Assembly: GCA_947643665.1 (NCBI GenBank)
Contig: CANRWW010000013.1
Location: 1-64,000 of the forward strand
Direction of reading: 5' to 3'
Length of the DNA stretch: 64,000 nt
Origin: an uncultured Porphyromonadaceae bacterium
GTDB taxonomy: Bacteria > Bacteroidota > Bacteroidia > Bacteroidales > Muribaculaceae
Both the position numbers and the translations under genes were made by a program. How positions within the stretch are numbered: the stretch's first letter is position 1; every line of letters begins with the position of its first letter. Positions 63,601-64,000 of this stretch are shown piece after piece. The notes below the pieces were generated by a model. The model was given only the letters and a program-made list of their open reading frames with translations. It had not been told where the DNA came from and did no database searches.

Positions 63601-64000
63601 ATGGAGAAATGGGAGACGCTCGCGAGCGAGTATCTGTGCCGCCGTCCCTGGATGACAGTAAGAAAAGACACGGTAAAACTGCCTACCGGGGTAGTGAACG
63701 ACGAGTATTATATACTTGAATATCCTACGTGGGTGAACGTCATAGCGATCACAAAAGATGGGAAATTCGTCATGGTGGAGCAATACCGGCATGGACTCCA
63801 GGATATATTCACCGAACTGGTTGCCGGCGTTGCTGAAACAGGAGAAGACCCTTTGACTGCTGCCAAAAGGGAACTGATGGAAGAAACCGGTTATGGGAAA
63901 GGCAAGTGGCGGTTGAACATGGTGGTCAGCGCCAATCCGGGTAGCCAAAACAATCTGTCTTATTCTTTTATCGCGGAAGATGTGGAACCTGTAGGTGAAC
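63601..64000 (+). CDS. NUDIX hydrolase, 3' end outside the window
   Basis: The reading frame opens at ATG 63601 (MEKWETLASEYLCRRPWM) and runs without a stop to the window end, so it is missing from the ORF track. The 133 visible residues include the complete Nudix box GVAETGEDPLTAAKRELMEETGY (G-x5-E-x7-REUxEExGU), preceded by VNVIAITKDGKFVMVEQYRHG. This layout is typical of ADP-ribose/ADP-sugar pyrophosphatases of about 170-190 aa, but substrate is not fixed by the motif. No promoter was recognised in the divergent region shared with patB. Confidence 0.9.
   Translation, partial: MEKWETLASEYLCRRPWMTVRKDTVKLPTGVVNDEYYILEYPTWVNVIAITKDGKFVMVEQYRHGLQDIFTELVAGVAETGEDPLTAAKRELMEETGYGKGKWRLNMVVSANPGSQNNLSYSFIAEDVEPVGE

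Overview
The window reads as a chromosomal segment of a gut member of the Bacteroidales, most likely a Muribaculaceae-type organism. This rests on promoters of the Bacteroidetes type (TTTG-N19-21-TAnnTTTG), the general absence of Shine-Dalgarno sequences, a TonB-dependent receptor with a carboxypeptidase-like N-terminal domain, Bacteroidetes-type lipoproteins, two PorU-like gingipain-fold proteases of the type IX secretion system (T9SS), a serine-type sulfatase with its anaerobic maturase, and beta-L-arabinofuranosidases. The family-level placement is inference. No rRNA, tRNA, CRISPR, insertion sequence or prophage was recognised.

Layout. 1-7232: an operon of a TonB-dependent receptor and two DUF5689 lipoproteins with OB-like and choice-of-anchor-J modules. 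8003-12178: a secreted protein of unknown function with a T9SS-like tail, and a GH146/GH127-type arabinofuranosidase. 12600-13835: recA, ending in a terminator shared with a convergent operon. 13947-20993 (minus strand): lplA-gcvT-gcvH-gcvPA-gcvPB-lpdA, a glycine cleavage system with its own lipoate ligase. 21125-24863: ruvB, a flippase and a glycosyltransferase. 24855-27164 (minus): an acyl-CoA synthetase and a thioredoxin-fold lipoprotein. 27444-33731: dnaX followed closely by a GH127 enzyme and a six-hairpin glycosidase. 33882-38385 (minus): asnS, an RluB-type pseudouridine synthase with a long QGGY-repeat N-terminus, and a polyprenyl diphosphate synthase. 38438-42453: trmB-mrp-aroQ-O-methyltransferase-ribF. 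42528-43577: an exported bile-salt-hydrolase-family enzyme. 43943-50207: a small CTD-like protein, a LamG-LamG-GDPD protein, a sulfatase and its radical-SAM maturase. 50208-58589 (minus): rex-FAH-like-porU and a second porU. 58728-62090 (minus): aroA, a Cys-motif membrane protein, a ZnuB-like permease and a GH25 muramidase, all joined by 4-base overlaps. 62191-63393: a PatB/MalY aminotransferase. 63601-64000: a NUDIX hydrolase cut by the window end, absent from the ORF track.

The most unusual signals are these. (1) A roughly 160-bp repeat with 29-bp terminal inverted repeats is present twice. Each copy fills the spacer between two co-directional operon genes (gcvH/gcvPA and trmB/mrp), lies in the same orientation relative to transcription, starts at the upstream stop codon and ends just before the downstream start codon. 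(2) ruvB, dnaX and trmB have canonical -7 boxes only 4-9 bases before the start codon, which predicts nearly leaderless mRNAs. (3) The TonB receptor operon has OB-fold lipoproteins instead of SusD. (4) Two intact PorU-like sortases lie close together, one in an operon with the NADH sensor Rex. (5) The RluB-like gene has a predicted leader of about 270 bases with a possible structured RNA and a 66-bp tandem repeat inside the gene.
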